The position numbers were made by a program, and so were the translations under genes. Below the pieces are notes generated by a model. That model was not told the DNA's origin. It saw only the letters and a program-made list of their open reading frames with translations, and made no database searches. Source: CAYHZL01 sp964361075 (lineage in GTDB: Bacteria > Bacteroidota > Ignavibacteria > UBA10030 > UBA8401). From it: DNA of 26,960 bases. Below are positions 14,372-23,288 of the stretch, one piece after another. Position 1 is the stretch's first letter, and each line of letters opens with the position of its first letter. The DNA lies in assembly GCA_964361075.1 (NCBI GenBank), contig CAYHZL010000028.1, forward strand, positions 1-26,960. Direction: 5' to 3'.

Positions 14372-16699
14372 TTAAAAAACAAAGCTCCATCCCAAAGTAG
14401 GAATGATTGGAAATAATGAAAATTGCTTCAACACTGTTTTCCTATTGAAAGATTGATCATAGTCGGTGCCCATGTAAATATAAAACGGATTCTTTCTGCT
14501 GTAGGCATTATAAATATTGAATGAAATTTCGGACTCCAATCCAAAGACGGTTCTGTGATAAATGAAATTCAAATCCAATCGATGGTATGCAGGAGCTCGA
14601 TAATTATTTCGTTCCGAAATATACTGTTGCGAAGACCATGATTCGGAACCCGAGGAATATCCATCAATTGGAGTGAACAAATAAAATCCTTCTGGAATTG
14701 TAAACGCCTGTCCAGTTCCATATACCCACGATGCGCCAAGCTCCCACTTCTCTCCTAATTTGTAATTCAACACAATCGAAATATCATGCCTTCGGTCGTA
14801 CCGAGGATAAAATTCTCTGCCGAGATTCAACGCTTCAAATTTCCGTTTTGTCCATGATAATGTATAGCCGATCCAGCCGATAAACGAACCGATGCGTTTG
14901 TTAAGAAAGATCTCCATTCCGTACGAATATCCTGTGCCCGATGTGAATTGATTTTCCAATGGAACTCCGAACGAAAATTCAGCATCGTCTTTATATTCAT
15001 AAAGATGCTGCATTCCTTTATAATAGAATTCTATGCTGGAAAAATATTCATTCCCTAACAATGATGTTTCTAATCCTGTAACAATCTGCCACGACTTGCT
15101 TGGACTGACAGTTGCGGTGGATGGAAACCATACATCGGTTGGAAGCAACGTTTCATTGCGTGTTATCAAGTGAAGATATTGGTGCCCAACGGAATATGAT
15201 GCTTTTGCAGTTGTACCATCATCGAGGGCATACGCCAAAGAAATGCGCGGTTCAAGATTGAGATAGTTTCCATTCTGAAAATAATATAGGCGGGAACCGA
15301 TGTTTACATTCAGCAACTGAGAAATGCGCCATTCATCCTGAACATACAGCGCGCCTTCAACCGCTGATACTTTTGTCTGTCCTAGTTCAAAATTAATATT
15401 CAGGTTTGTATTCGCATTTGCAATAAATGAATGATGCGTCGCATCTACACCGGCTTTAATCAAGTGATCTTCGTTTGCATAATACTGCACATCGCCCCGC
15501 GCAACAAAATCTTGAATCTGTGAGACCGACTTGAAATTCAGATCGTTACTATTTCCTTTCGTGCTCTCAATAAGTGTGCTGAAACGGAAATTCGTATAGA
15601 TGAGAGAAAAATTTGTAAACAGTTTTGAATTAACGATGTGCATCCAGCGCAGATTCGTGGTTGCATTTCCCCAAAAAATATTTAATACAGGATCGCCGAT
15701 TTCCGGCGGTGACGTTAAGACATCTCCGCCATAGTAGCCGCTGAGAAATAATCTGTCATCAGATGAAAGCGTATAATTTAATTTTGCATTAAAATCGTAG
15801 AAGTAATAACGAGGAGTTTTATCGGCTGCACCGGCAAGCCATTGGAGTATGTCAAGATACATTCTCCTTCCCGAAACCATATACGTCATGTTATCCGAAA
15901 TTGGTCCTTGCAACGTAAGTTTAGAAGATATTAAACTGACTCCTCCGCTTCCCATAAATTTTTCTTTCGTTCCTTCTTTCATCGTCATTTCAATCACTGA
16001 TGAAAGTCGTCCGCCGTACTCTGCGGGAAATGCGCCTTTCATTAATTGTACGTTCAACAATGCATCGGGATTGAATGTGCTGAGAAACCCGCCAAGATGG
16101 AACGGGTTATATACAATGACCCCGTCAAGCAACACAAGATTCTGATCGGCAGACCCGCCACGAATATACAATCCGCTGGAGACTTCCGATGAAGACTTTA
16201 CTCCCGGAAGCAATTGCAAAACACGGAAGACATCCTTTTCACTTCCAAAGGAGGGCATTGTTTGAAGAATTTCTGTTGATACATTTATCCGACTTAACGT
16301 CGGCGTGTTTGCTAATTCGCGTGAATCAACAATAGTCACTTCTTCCAACTGAATAGGATCTTCTTCGACTAATATATTTTTTTTAACATTTTCAAAAGAT
16401 ACAATAGCGACACTCTCCTTAAAAAGTTTATATCCGATCAACCTGACATATAAAATATATTTACCATCCGGAATTTGCGTTATTGAATAAAAGCCAAACT
16501 TATTTGTCATAGCAGAACGAAAGGGCGATTTGTACGACGTAGCTGTATCCGGATACAGAAGAAGCTCAGCATTGATGGCGATTTCTCCGGATTTGGAATT
16601 GGTGATAATTCCGGAGATAGTAGCTTGCGAAAATGTTGAGGAAAAACTAAGTACGGTGAGAATGGAAATACGAATCCATACGGAACATGATTTTTGCAT
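14372..16699 (-). CDS. TonB-dependent outer-membrane receptor, 775 aa
   Basis: Gated outer-membrane importer powered by TonB-ExbBD. Seen: signal peptide ending near STFSQ, a carboxypeptidase-regulatory-like domain (residues ~27-115; ISGIITNSKSGEIAINAEL), a plug domain with VFRVLQLLPGVKSSSEVSSG, YIRGGSADQNLVLLDGV, NPFHLGGFLSTFN and GAFPAEYGGRLSSVI, then a beta-barrel ending in an aromatic C-terminus (LGWSFVF) suited to BAM-mediated insertion. It is followed closely by the DUF4249 lipoprotein, which supports a receptor-lipoprotein operon. It lacks SusC length (about 1000 residues), so it is not a classical SusC. Substrate cannot be inferred; the GH20 gene upstream is separated by 630 nt of repeats. 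Confidence 0.92.
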   Translation of the reverse strand: MQKSCSVWIRISILTVLSFSSTFSQATISGIITNSKSGEIAINAELLLYPDTATSYKSPFRSAMTNKFGFYSITQIPDGKYILYVRLIGYKLFKESVAIVSFENVKKNILVEEDPIQLEEVTIVDSRELANTPTLSRINVSTEILQTMPSFGSEKDVFRVLQLLPGVKSSSEVSSGLYIRGGSADQNLVLLDGVIVYNPFHLGGFLSTFNPDALLNVQLMKGAFPAEYGGRLSSVIEMTMKEGTKEKFMGSGGVSLISSKLTLQGPISDNMTYMVSGRRMYLDILQWLAGAADKTPRYYFYDFNAKLNYTLSSDDRLFLSGYYGGDVLTSPPEIGDPVLNIFWGNATTNLRWMHIVNSKLFTNFSLIYTNFRFSTLIESTKGNSNDLNFKSVSQIQDFVARGDVQYYANEDHLIKAGVDATHHSFIANANTNLNINFELGQTKVSAVEGALYVQDEWRISQLLNVNIGSRLYYFQNGNYLNLEPRISLAYALDDGTTAKASYSVGHQYLHLITRNETLLPTDVWFPSTATVSPSKSWQIVTGLETSLLGNEYFSSIEFYYKGMQHLYEYKDDAEFSFGVPLENQFTSGTGYSYGMEIFLNKRIGSFIGWIGYTLSWTKRKFEALNLGREFYPRYDRRHDISIVLNYKLGEKWELGASWVYGTGQAFTIPEGFYLFTPIDGYSSGSESWSSQQYISERNNYRAPAYHRLDLNFIYHRTVFGLESEISFNIYNAYSRKNPFYIYMGTDYDQSFNRKTVLKQFSLFPIIPTLGWSFVF

Positions 16700-16859
16700 A
16701 GAATGAAAATAGTGAAAATAATTTATTTTATGAACACATTATTCGACAGCAGCCGCACCAACAATCTTTTAAAAAGATACATTCAAGTTTTTAACGCAAC
16801 AGATTGTAAACTGTTGTTCCAGAAAGATTTGAGGGCATCTCTAAAAACTTAAAAAGATT

Positions 16860-16990
16860 GTCATTGCGAGGACCACTTTGTGGATGTCAGACACCTTTCG
16901 CCACGGCGAATGTTCCATGTCGATAAACAGTATGAACACTTTATATTTTTGGAGAAATTTATTAAGAAGGTGTCTGACATCTCCTCGAAT
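16860..16990. repeat. gtcattgcgag element interrupted by a gtctgac hairpin repeat
   Basis: gtcattgcgagga (16860-16872) begins the bipartite repeat known from 13142 and 20903. A 15-bp perfect inverted pair (gatgtcagacacctt 16883-16897 with aaggtgtctgacatc 16967-16981) then follows, enclosing a small ttcgcc-ac-ggcgaa hairpin (16897-16910). After it, ctcctcgaatcaagac resembles a decayed right end (ctcgcaatgac). The simplest reading is insertion of one repeat into another. Confidence 0.6.
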
Positions 16991-17049
16991 CAAGACTTTT
17001 TAAGATTCAGTTATTGTAACTACTACTCAGTATCGAAACCATGCCATGT

Positions 17050-17196
17050 AGAACGGATTTCCAAATCCGTTCTGGACGAATCAGGAGATTCGTCATACAT
17101 TCAGAGGATGTCTGACGGTGCTTTCCAACCGTCTGACATCTTGGTAATTTATGCGTTCCGCGCTAAACGTCAGACACAAAAAACGTGTCAGACGTT
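17050..17196. repeat. Row of four consecutive hairpins
   Basis: Four stem-loops follow each other: agaacggattt/aaatccgttct (17050-17073, 11 bp), gacgaatc/gattcgtc (17075-17094, 8 bp), gatgtctgacggt/accgtctgacatc (17107-17119 with 17128-17140, 13 bp), and aacgtcagacac/gtgtcagacgtt (17166-17177 with 17185-17196, one mismatch). An open frame crosses the region but consists mostly of translated palindromes. Together with the previous entry this describes the 630-nt gap 16700-17329; I see no gene in it. Confidence 0.85.
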
Positions 17197-17329
17197 ATCC
17201 ATTAATAATTCGCTGAGTAGCGCGTTCAGTACGCCTTCGGCATACTTTTTTCAGAAAGTAACTCGAAATATTCAATTTTTAACCTGTTGATTTATTTGAG
17301 ATTACAACGAGTTACTTAGGAGTTACCAG

Positions 17330-19861
17330 TTATTTATTATTCACTACAACGGTTCTGCTTCCTCTCCCTCTGCTGTCAAATACTTTTATTTTTATTTCTC
17401 CTTTTTTTCCAATCGGCACTGAATAGATTGTGCTCTCTGCAGTCGGTTCCGTTCCGTTCGTTGTATAGCGAATAGTTAAACCGGGAAGTTGAAGATTGGC
17501 GAACACTTTTCCATTTTCAATTTTTGTACCCGCTGTCGGTATGCGATATTGAAATCCTCCGGAAAGATAATCGAGCCGCGTCAATTCTCTTTTACCAACA
17601 ACATTCACAAATACCGACCATGCTTGATTGTACAATTGCTCGCTTTTGATTTTGTCTTTTTCTGTTGCCCAGTCCGGATCTTTCGCCCACGCCCGTTCTG
17701 CAAGTCCTAATAATTTTGGCAACAGCAGATATTCTAATAACTCAACGCTTCGAACATTTTCGCTCCACAACAATCCTTGAATACCAACAATGTTCGATTT
17801 ACCATACTCCGTTAAACGATCCTTTCCAATAAAAGAAGACGGGTCTACAGGATTTCCCGCCGCATCTTCTTTGGTTGTTTTGTAATAATCGAACGGAATA
17901 AAATAAAATGGCTTATCAACATCTTGAAAACCGCCCCAGTAGTATCCGGGTTCATCAGCAGATTTGTTATACGCTAAATCAAAATAATTATTGCTCACGC
18001 AAGAGAGAATTACTTTGTATCCTGCATTCGCCATACGATACGGTAAATCCTCTGCGCCCCAACCGATCATGTTATTCCACACATGCACATGGAAATTATC
18101 ATCGGCAAAATCCGGATTGGGAATCATCTGCTTTTTACCATCAAGCTTTGTTTTCCGCAATCCAATTTCTTCCCATCCTGAAAGAAAAAGGTTTCGTTCC
18201 TGTAGCATCGCATGAATTTTTGTAAAATAATAATACCACAAATCGTCTGTTGAATTCAGTGCCGGATTCTTTGCGATTAATTCCTGACACACAGGAGATT
18301 TTTCCCACGCACCGGTAGGAACTTCATCACCGCCAAAATGAATTGTAGTTAACGGCGCATCTGCTTCGCGGTACATCGCAATAAGTTCATCGACAACTTT
18401 TTCAAGAAAGCGGTACGTGGAAGGTAACGCAACACACATCACATTATCAGTCCACGCTTGCGCAGAACCATACACAGATTTATCATTCATATCTCGCAAC
18501 AAAAAACGTTCAGCTTCTTCTTTATTTCCTTGCTGCATACATCTATCATACCGCACATCCATTGCCTTTATTGCAGCACGGCTATGCCCCGGAGATTCAA
18601 CTTCAGGTATAATTTGTATATGACGTTCGTTCGCATACTTTAAAATTTCGATAAAATCACTTTTCGAATAAAAACCAGTAGCCAAAGAATGTCCCGGCTC
18701 CGGTCCTGCACCGTATGAAGGAGGCAATAATTTTTTACTGTCGAGTGTGTGTCCACGCTTCGATCCGATTTCCGTTAACTCCGGCAACGAGGCAATTTCA
18801 ATTCTCCACCCTTCGTCATCAATCAAATGAAAATGAAGCACATTCAATTTATACATTGCCATCACATCGAGAACTTTTTGAATTTCTTTTTTTGTTTGAA
18901 AATTTCGCGCAACATCCAACAAAAAACTTCTGAATCCAAATTTTGGAGCGTCAATAACTTCAACGGCGGGAATGTTAATTGAAGATTGTACACGTTCCCA
19001 CGACGAAGGCGGCATGAGCGATTTAAGTGACTGAATACCATAAAATATTCCGGAAGAAGATGATGCAGAAATTTCAATTTTTTCCGGTGAGACATTTAAA
19101 CGATACGCTTCCTCTGCCATTTCTTCTTTTTTCAAAATAATATGTGTTCTATTATCATTCGTAAAAATTACAGGAATTTTTTTACCAATAACCGACGCAA
19201 TTTCATTTGATGCATAGTGTGCTTCACGATAAAATAATGAGTCTGTAATAATGTGAACATTTGCATTGAGAATAAATTCTCCCTTTGTTTCTTTGTACGA
19301 AACAGGAGTCGGGAAAATTTTTGGCAATTGCGTTGCCGGAATATCTTGAATACCATTGTTCTGCTGATAAATTTTTTCCGAAGTGATGCGTTCAATAGAT
19401 GAATCTTTAATTGGGCTCACAATGTACTCTGAAATCGAATATCCCTTTTCAAGATCATCGTCCCACACAATATACATACCCGAAGGAGCCGCCGTGTAAT
19501 TTATCAACACTCCTCTCGAAAAATATGTAACACGGTGCGATTCTTTCGGTTTCAATTCCTTAAATTCGGCAGTCGGAGAAAGTTTATAGATATCACCATT
19601 GTAATGAGTAAGAGAAATGCCGCCTGTTGTCATTGCAGTATCAATGCCTCTACTCGAATTAAAATATAAATTCCATCCGGTTGCAGGAAAATTTTTTTTG
19701 CTAGTATTGGTAAATGTGAATGCGGAAAGTGTTTTGGGTTTGTTCGTAATCAATTCCCATTGCACACGGAGTTTTTTCTCATCAAAGCTGCTATTTTTTT
19801 GAGAACTACTTGTATGGTACGTGCAGAATGCACACAGAACTATGATAATTATTCGTCGCAT
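17330..19861 (-). CDS. Exported GH20 beta-N-acetylhexosaminidase (chitobiase type), 843 aa
   Basis: Removes terminal beta-linked GlcNAc/GalNAc, typically from chitobiose and chitin oligosaccharides, by substrate-assisted catalysis. Domains in order: signal peptide (MRRIIIIVLCAFCTYHTSSS), an N-terminal CHB_HEX carbohydrate-binding-like domain (~30-160), a GH20b domain (~180-305), the GH20 barrel (from FGFRSFLLDVARNF to about 740) and a C-terminal Ig/FN3-like domain (TIRYTTNGTEPTAEST). The catalytic pair is Asp512-Glu513 in HFGGDEVP; HFHLIDDEGWRIEI and EVESPGHSRAA are also typical. Full length for chitobiase-type enzymes. The signal peptide lacks a clear lipobox, so the product is probably periplasmic or secreted. 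No chitinase or GlcNAc-use genes are adjacent. Confidence 0.93.
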   Translation of the reverse strand: MRRIIIIVLCAFCTYHTSSSQKNSSFDEKKLRVQWELITNKPKTLSAFTFTNTSKKNFPATGWNLYFNSSRGIDTAMTTGGISLTHYNGDIYKLSPTAEFKELKPKESHRVTYFSRGVLINYTAAPSGMYIVWDDDLEKGYSISEYIVSPIKDSSIERITSEKIYQQNNGIQDIPATQLPKIFPTPVSYKETKGEFILNANVHIITDSLFYREAHYASNEIASVIGKKIPVIFTNDNRTHIILKKEEMAEEAYRLNVSPEKIEISASSSSGIFYGIQSLKSLMPPSSWERVQSSINIPAVEVIDAPKFGFRSFLLDVARNFQTKKEIQKVLDVMAMYKLNVLHFHLIDDEGWRIEIASLPELTEIGSKRGHTLDSKKLLPPSYGAGPEPGHSLATGFYSKSDFIEILKYANERHIQIIPEVESPGHSRAAIKAMDVRYDRCMQQGNKEEAERFLLRDMNDKSVYGSAQAWTDNVMCVALPSTYRFLEKVVDELIAMYREADAPLTTIHFGGDEVPTGAWEKSPVCQELIAKNPALNSTDDLWYYYFTKIHAMLQERNLFLSGWEEIGLRKTKLDGKKQMIPNPDFADDNFHVHVWNNMIGWGAEDLPYRMANAGYKVILSCVSNNYFDLAYNKSADEPGYYWGGFQDVDKPFYFIPFDYYKTTKEDAAGNPVDPSSFIGKDRLTEYGKSNIVGIQGLLWSENVRSVELLEYLLLPKLLGLAERAWAKDPDWATEKDKIKSEQLYNQAWSVFVNVVGKRELTRLDYLSGGFQYRIPTAGTKIENGKVFANLQLPGLTIRYTTNGTEPTAESTIYSVPIGKKGEIKIKVFDSRGRGSRTVVVNNK

Positions 19862-19924
19862 TGGATTTTATTTTTTTAAGTGAATAGTAAATTTGAAAAA
19901 TATAAATGTTGTCTTTGTTATAAC

Positions 19925-20063
19925 TGATGTTACGCATAAAAATATCGAAGAAAACATTCACCACGAATGACACTGAAAAACACGAATATTCACAGATCGT
20001 TATCCGTGTTTTTCTGTAATAATCTGTGATATCTGTGGTTAAAGACCTCTTTGCGTAACATCA
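19925..20063. mobile_element. MITE-like element, 139 bp with 12-bp perfect terminal inverted repeats
   Basis: tgatgttacgca (19925-19936) and tgcgtaacatca (20052-20063) are perfect inverted ends. The interior folds again (gaaaaacacg with cgtgtttttc; cacagat with atctgtg) and has no coding capacity. It occupies part of the 365-nt space 19862-20226, which otherwise holds the GH20 leader and the msrA terminator. Mobility is inferred from form only. Confidence 0.55.
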
Positions 20064-20164
20064 ATTATTAAACTAAAACAAACTTACTTCAAAAAAATTT
20101 GGAAAACAAACTCATGTATCTCTGAAAATATTCAAAGTAAAAATCATTATTTTTCCGGAATAAC

Positions 20165-20195
20165 AAAAAAAATGCCTCGTAGTTGCGAGGCATTT
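20165..20195 (-). terminator. Rho-independent terminator of msrA
   Basis: aaatgcctcg (20170-20179) and cgaggcattt (20186-20195) form a 10-bp perfect stem with a 6-nt loop. In minus-strand RNA the stem is followed by a run of six U (complement of 20165-20170), 31 nt past the msrA stop. Confidence 0.85.
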
Positions 20196-20226
20196 GTAAC
20201 GAATGGAAAATGAAACTATTGAAAAA

Positions 20227-20853
20227 CTACTTTTTTAGTTTATGCTGAAATGTTTTTTGGAATTTAATGAGTTTGGGATTGATGACCATTCTGCAGTACG
20301 GTTGATTCTGATTGGCGTTGTAATAATCCTGATGATAATTTTCTGCTTTATAAAATTTAGTAAACGGAACTATCTCCGTTACAATCGGATCGTCCCACAC
20401 CTTTGCCACTTTCAATTCTTTCTTCGATTGTTCGGCAGTTTTTTTCTGCTCGTCGCTGTTGTAAAAAATTACAGAACGATACTGTGTGCCGACATCCGCT
20501 CCCTGTCTATTTAATGTAGTCGGATCGTGTGTCTTCCAAAACACATCAAGAATTTCTTGGAATGAAATAACATGCGGATCAAAAGTAATGTGTGTTACTT
20601 CGGCATGTCCGGTTTTTCCGGTGCATACTGCATCGTATGTCGGATTGGGAACGGTGCCGCCGGAATATCCCGATTCTACTTTTATCACTCCTTCGAGGCG
20701 TTGATAGAGCGCTTCGACACACCAAAAACATCCTGCGCCCAATGTTACAGTTTCATACTGCATAGGTTTTTCCTTCTGTTGATGATTAAACTGTTTGGTT
20801 TGCGCTGTTGCATTTGTTGCAATCAGAGCAATCACAATTAAAATATGTTTCAT
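20227..20853 (-). CDS. msrA: Exported peptide-methionine (S)-S-oxide reductase, 208 aa
   Basis: Repairs the S-epimer of methionine sulfoxide in proteins. Seen: GCFWC with catalytic Cys42, then RLEGVIKVESGYSGG, YDAVCTGKTGHAEV, KTHDPTTLNRQGADVGTQYRS and ENYHQDYY, all MsrA hallmarks; Cys187 near the C-terminus is a candidate resolving cysteine. An N-terminal signal peptide (MKHILIVIALIATNATAQ) precedes the domain, so the enzyme should work outside the cytoplasm. The start is set by a strong GGAGGTG about 5 nt upstream. The gene is single, flanked by its own terminator and by a repeat upstream, with no msrB in view. An internal ATG at residue 31 could give a cytosolic form, but it is not needed to explain the gene. 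Confidence 0.94.
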   Translation of the reverse strand: MKHILIVIALIATNATAQTKQFNHQQKEKPMQYETVTLGAGCFWCVEALYQRLEGVIKVESGYSGGTVPNPTYDAVCTGKTGHAEVTHITFDPHVISFQEILDVFWKTHDPTTLNRQGADVGTQYRSVIFYNSDEQKKTAEQSKKELKVAKVWDDPIVTEIVPFTKFYKAENYHQDYYNANQNQPYCRMVINPKLIKFQKTFQHKLKK

Positions 20854-20902
20854 AATTCACCTCCGCATATTCTATGTTTGTATTCAAAAATACCAAATCA
20901 GT

Positions 20903-20992
20903 GTCATTGCGAGCTGTTCTTTGGCGAAGCAATCTCGTTTTTCATCATAAACTTTGGAGATTGCTTCGGTCACTTCGTTCCCTCGCAATGAC
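20903..20992. repeat. gtcattgcgag bipartite inverted repeat, 90 bp
   Basis: Perfect 11-bp inverted ends (gtcattgcgag / ctcgcaatgac) with the inner gaagcaatctc / gagattgcttc pair. It is the same element as at 13142-13228 and lies between serS and msrA. Confidence 0.85.
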
Positions 20993-21041
20993 TATTTATT
21001 TTTTGAGAACGTTTCTAACAATAATTATAAAAATACTTTGT

Positions 21042-22307
21042 TTATTCAATCACTGTAAATTTTGTGTACTGATGCAGCACTTTCGGAACAATAATTTTCC
21101 CTTCCTGTGTTTGATAGTTCTCAATAATTGCAGCAACAACCCGCGGCAATGCAAGCCCGGAGCCGTTGAGTGTGTGCACAAATTCCTGCTTGCCGGTTTC
21201 TTTCGATTTGTATTTGATATTCATGCGGCGCGCCTGAAATGTTTCAAAGTTGCTGCACGAAGAAACTTCTAACCATTTTTTTTGCCCGGCTGCCCACACT
21301 TCCAGATCATATTTTTTTGTTTGCGTAAATCCCATATCGCCCGTGCACATCAACAATGTGTGGAACGGCAATCCGAGTAGTTGCAGCAAATGTTCTGCGT
21401 CGCCGCGCAGCAATTCTAATTCATCGTACGAACTTGGCGGCAGAACAAATTTTACCAATTCCACTTTATCAAACTGATGCAAACGATTTAAGCCGCGCAC
21501 ATCTTTACCGTACGAACCGGCTTCGCGTCGAAAGCACGGCGTATATCCTGCGTAGCGAATCGGCAATTGCTTTTCGGAAAAAACTTCGTCGCGATGAAAA
21601 TTTGTAACCGGCACTTCCGCCGTCGGAATCATGTACAATGTATCGCGTTCGCAGTAGTACATCAAATCTTCTTTGTCAGGAATTTGACCGGTGCCGCGCG
21701 CGCTCTCTTCATTGACCACCACCGGCGCTTGCATTTCTCTGTAGCCGCGTTCCGCCGCCTGATCCAAAAAGAAATTAATCAGTGCGCGTTGCAGTTGCGC
21801 ACCCTTGCCGACATAAAATGGAAATCCTGCGCCGGCAACTTTTGCACCGCGTGAAAAATCTATGATGCCAAGTTTTTCTGTTAACACCCAATGCGGTTGC
21901 AATTCAAAATCAGCGATAGGTTTTTCGCCCCATTCAAACACAACAACATTATCCTCCGGTGTTGCGCCAATCGGTACGGAAGAATTTGGAATATTGGGAA
22001 CGGTCAGCAGCAACGCATTCACGTTGTCTTGAACAATTTTCAATTCATCATCAATCGCCTGAATACGATTCTTCACTTCATTCATTTCTGCAATGAGCAC
22101 GCCGGCATCTTCTCCCGCTTTTTTCATCACGCCAACTTTTGCAGAAACATCGTTGCGTTTTGCTTTCAGACTTTCCGTTTCGCCTATCAACGCACGACGC
22201 TGTTCGTCGAGTGTGAGAATTGCATCAACATTATCAACTTCATTTTTTGCTTTGATGCCTTGTTTCACAAGGTTTTTATTTTCGCGGATAAATTTTAAAT
22301 CTAACAT
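21042..22307 (-). CDS. serS: Seryl-tRNA synthetase, 421 aa
   Basis: Charges tRNA-Ser (and tRNA-Sec where present) with serine; cytosolic class II synthetase, homodimer. Seen: MLDLKFIRENKNLVKQGI start, an N-terminal coiled-coil arm (~25-105), then PIGATPEDNV, IPTAEVPVTN, motif 2 FRREAGSYGKDVRGLNRLHQ, EVSSCSNFETFQARR, and motif 3 HTLNGSGLALPR. Length is normal. It follows the lipoprotein gene by only 9 nt, so the two are probably co-transcribed. An ordinary housekeeping gene. Confidence 0.98.
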   Translation of the reverse strand: MLDLKFIRENKNLVKQGIKAKNEVDNVDAILTLDEQRRALIGETESLKAKRNDVSAKVGVMKKAGEDAGVLIAEMNEVKNRIQAIDDELKIVQDNVNALLLTVPNIPNSSVPIGATPEDNVVVFEWGEKPIADFELQPHWVLTEKLGIIDFSRGAKVAGAGFPFYVGKGAQLQRALINFFLDQAAERGYREMQAPVVVNEESARGTGQIPDKEDLMYYCERDTLYMIPTAEVPVTNFHRDEVFSEKQLPIRYAGYTPCFRREAGSYGKDVRGLNRLHQFDKVELVKFVLPPSSYDELELLRGDAEHLLQLLGLPFHTLLMCTGDMGFTQTKKYDLEVWAAGQKKWLEVSSCSNFETFQARRMNIKYKSKETGKQEFVHTLNGSGLALPRVVAAIIENYQTQEGKIIVPKVLHQYTKFTVIE

Positions 22308-22316
22308 GTGCGTTCC

Positions 22317-23138
22317 TTATTCTGAAATTTCTAACGTAACAAGCACCGCTTCCGTTTTGAACGCATCCATTGGCAATCGTTCTACGGCAATCGGTTTTAT
22401 TTTTGAAGGTGATACTGTGTAGAGATGTTGTTCCATCTTTGACGTAACGGCACTTAAATTATTTGCCAGTGAAAAGTGCTCTGCCATTTTTGTTGCAGCT
22501 TTCCCTGTGGAAGATTCGTAAAACATTCCGCACACTACCAACGGATAATCGCTGAGCGTTTTTGAGAAAGAATAAATCTCGTCCACTTGTGCGCCGCGTT
22601 CAGATGATAATTGATCGTCGAGTTCTGTGCTGCCAAAGCCAACCATTCTCAGACCAAGATCAATAGCGCCGTATGCAACCGATCGGCGAACTTTTCCTTT
22701 TCCAACCGGCAACTGAAACGTGTTGGATTGTTTTATTGGATAGAGACTGAACAACGAATTGCCTGAATCAAATCCTTGAAAGTATCGCGACTTTCCAAAA
22801 TATTCATACATCTCTAATTGCTTCGCTAATTCTTTTACTGCATCAAAACCCGGTTTTGTTTCCGTCGGTCGTTCGATTTGCTGCACTGCAATTACTTCCG
22901 CGCCGGTTTTTTTCAACCACGATGCAAAATGTTTTACTTCTGTTTTATCACTTAATGAATGAAGTGAATTCACCGAAAGAATTTTAATTGTGGATGTAAT
23001 CGCTTTTTTTTCTGTTGAAGGAAGAGTGTCTTTTGTTGTGTCGCGCGACGGACCACACGATGTCAACAGTAACATAAAAAAAACAACCGCTGATTTTGTT
23101 GCCAGTTTTCGCAAGTATGGTAATTCGTTTTTGTTCAT
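22317..23138 (-). CDS. EEP-fold-like lipoprotein, probably catalytically inactive, 273 aa
   Basis: Seen: a lipoprotein signal with lipobox LTSC (Cys28), then a domain with the layout of the endonuclease/exonuclease/phosphatase superfamily: IKILSVNSLH, EVIAVQQIER where family members have a catalytic Glu in LQE, a GNSLFSLYPI block like the usual GxALLSRYPI, SVAYGAIDLG, and LVVCGMFYES where the family has GDFN. The Glu, Asp and Asn of the active site and a clear C-terminal DH pair are missing. Probably a membrane-tethered binding or structural protein. It is the first gene of a unit with serS. The fold assignment rests on spaced motifs only. Confidence 0.65.
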   Translation of the reverse strand: MNKNELPYLRKLATKSAVVFFMLLLTSCGPSRDTTKDTLPSTEKKAITSTIKILSVNSLHSLSDKTEVKHFASWLKKTGAEVIAVQQIERPTETKPGFDAVKELAKQLEMYEYFGKSRYFQGFDSGNSLFSLYPIKQSNTFQLPVGKGKVRRSVAYGAIDLGLRMVGFGSTELDDQLSSERGAQVDEIYSFSKTLSDYPLVVCGMFYESSTGKAATKMAEHFSLANNLSAVTSKMEQHLYTVSPSKIKPIAVERLPMDAFKTEAVLVTLEISE

Positions 23139-23196
23139 ATTATTTTTTGTAAGTGAAACTGTATTATGTAATTCTCGCTGAAAAAGTCAAGGATTG

Positions 23197-23264
23197 GTAG
23201 GACAGACATTCCTGTCTGTCAAAAATTTTTCAAAAAACGTCAGACAAGAATGTCTGACCCACCG
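23197..23264. repeat. Double-hairpin repeat of the gtctgac family
   Basis: gacagaca-ttcc-tgtctgtc (23201-23220) and gtcagaca-agaa-tgtctgac (23239-23258) lie 18 nt apart, with outer ends ggtagga and acccacc roughly inverted. The next hairpin, ttctctct/agagagaa (23268-23288), abuts the stop of the reductase gene and may mark its 3' end. Confidence 0.75.
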
Positions 23265-23288
23265 TGATTCTCTCTTTTTCAGAGAGAA

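Noticed and set aside
16880..17290. Possible 136-aa plus-strand gene
   Set aside because: Most of its length is translated palindromes and known repeat sequence; no family features or ribosome-binding site.
14372..19861. Polysaccharide utilisation locus with SusC/SusD and GH20
   Set aside because: The receptor is shorter than SusC, its partner is DUF4249 rather than SusD, and 630 nt of repeats separate it from the GH20 gene.
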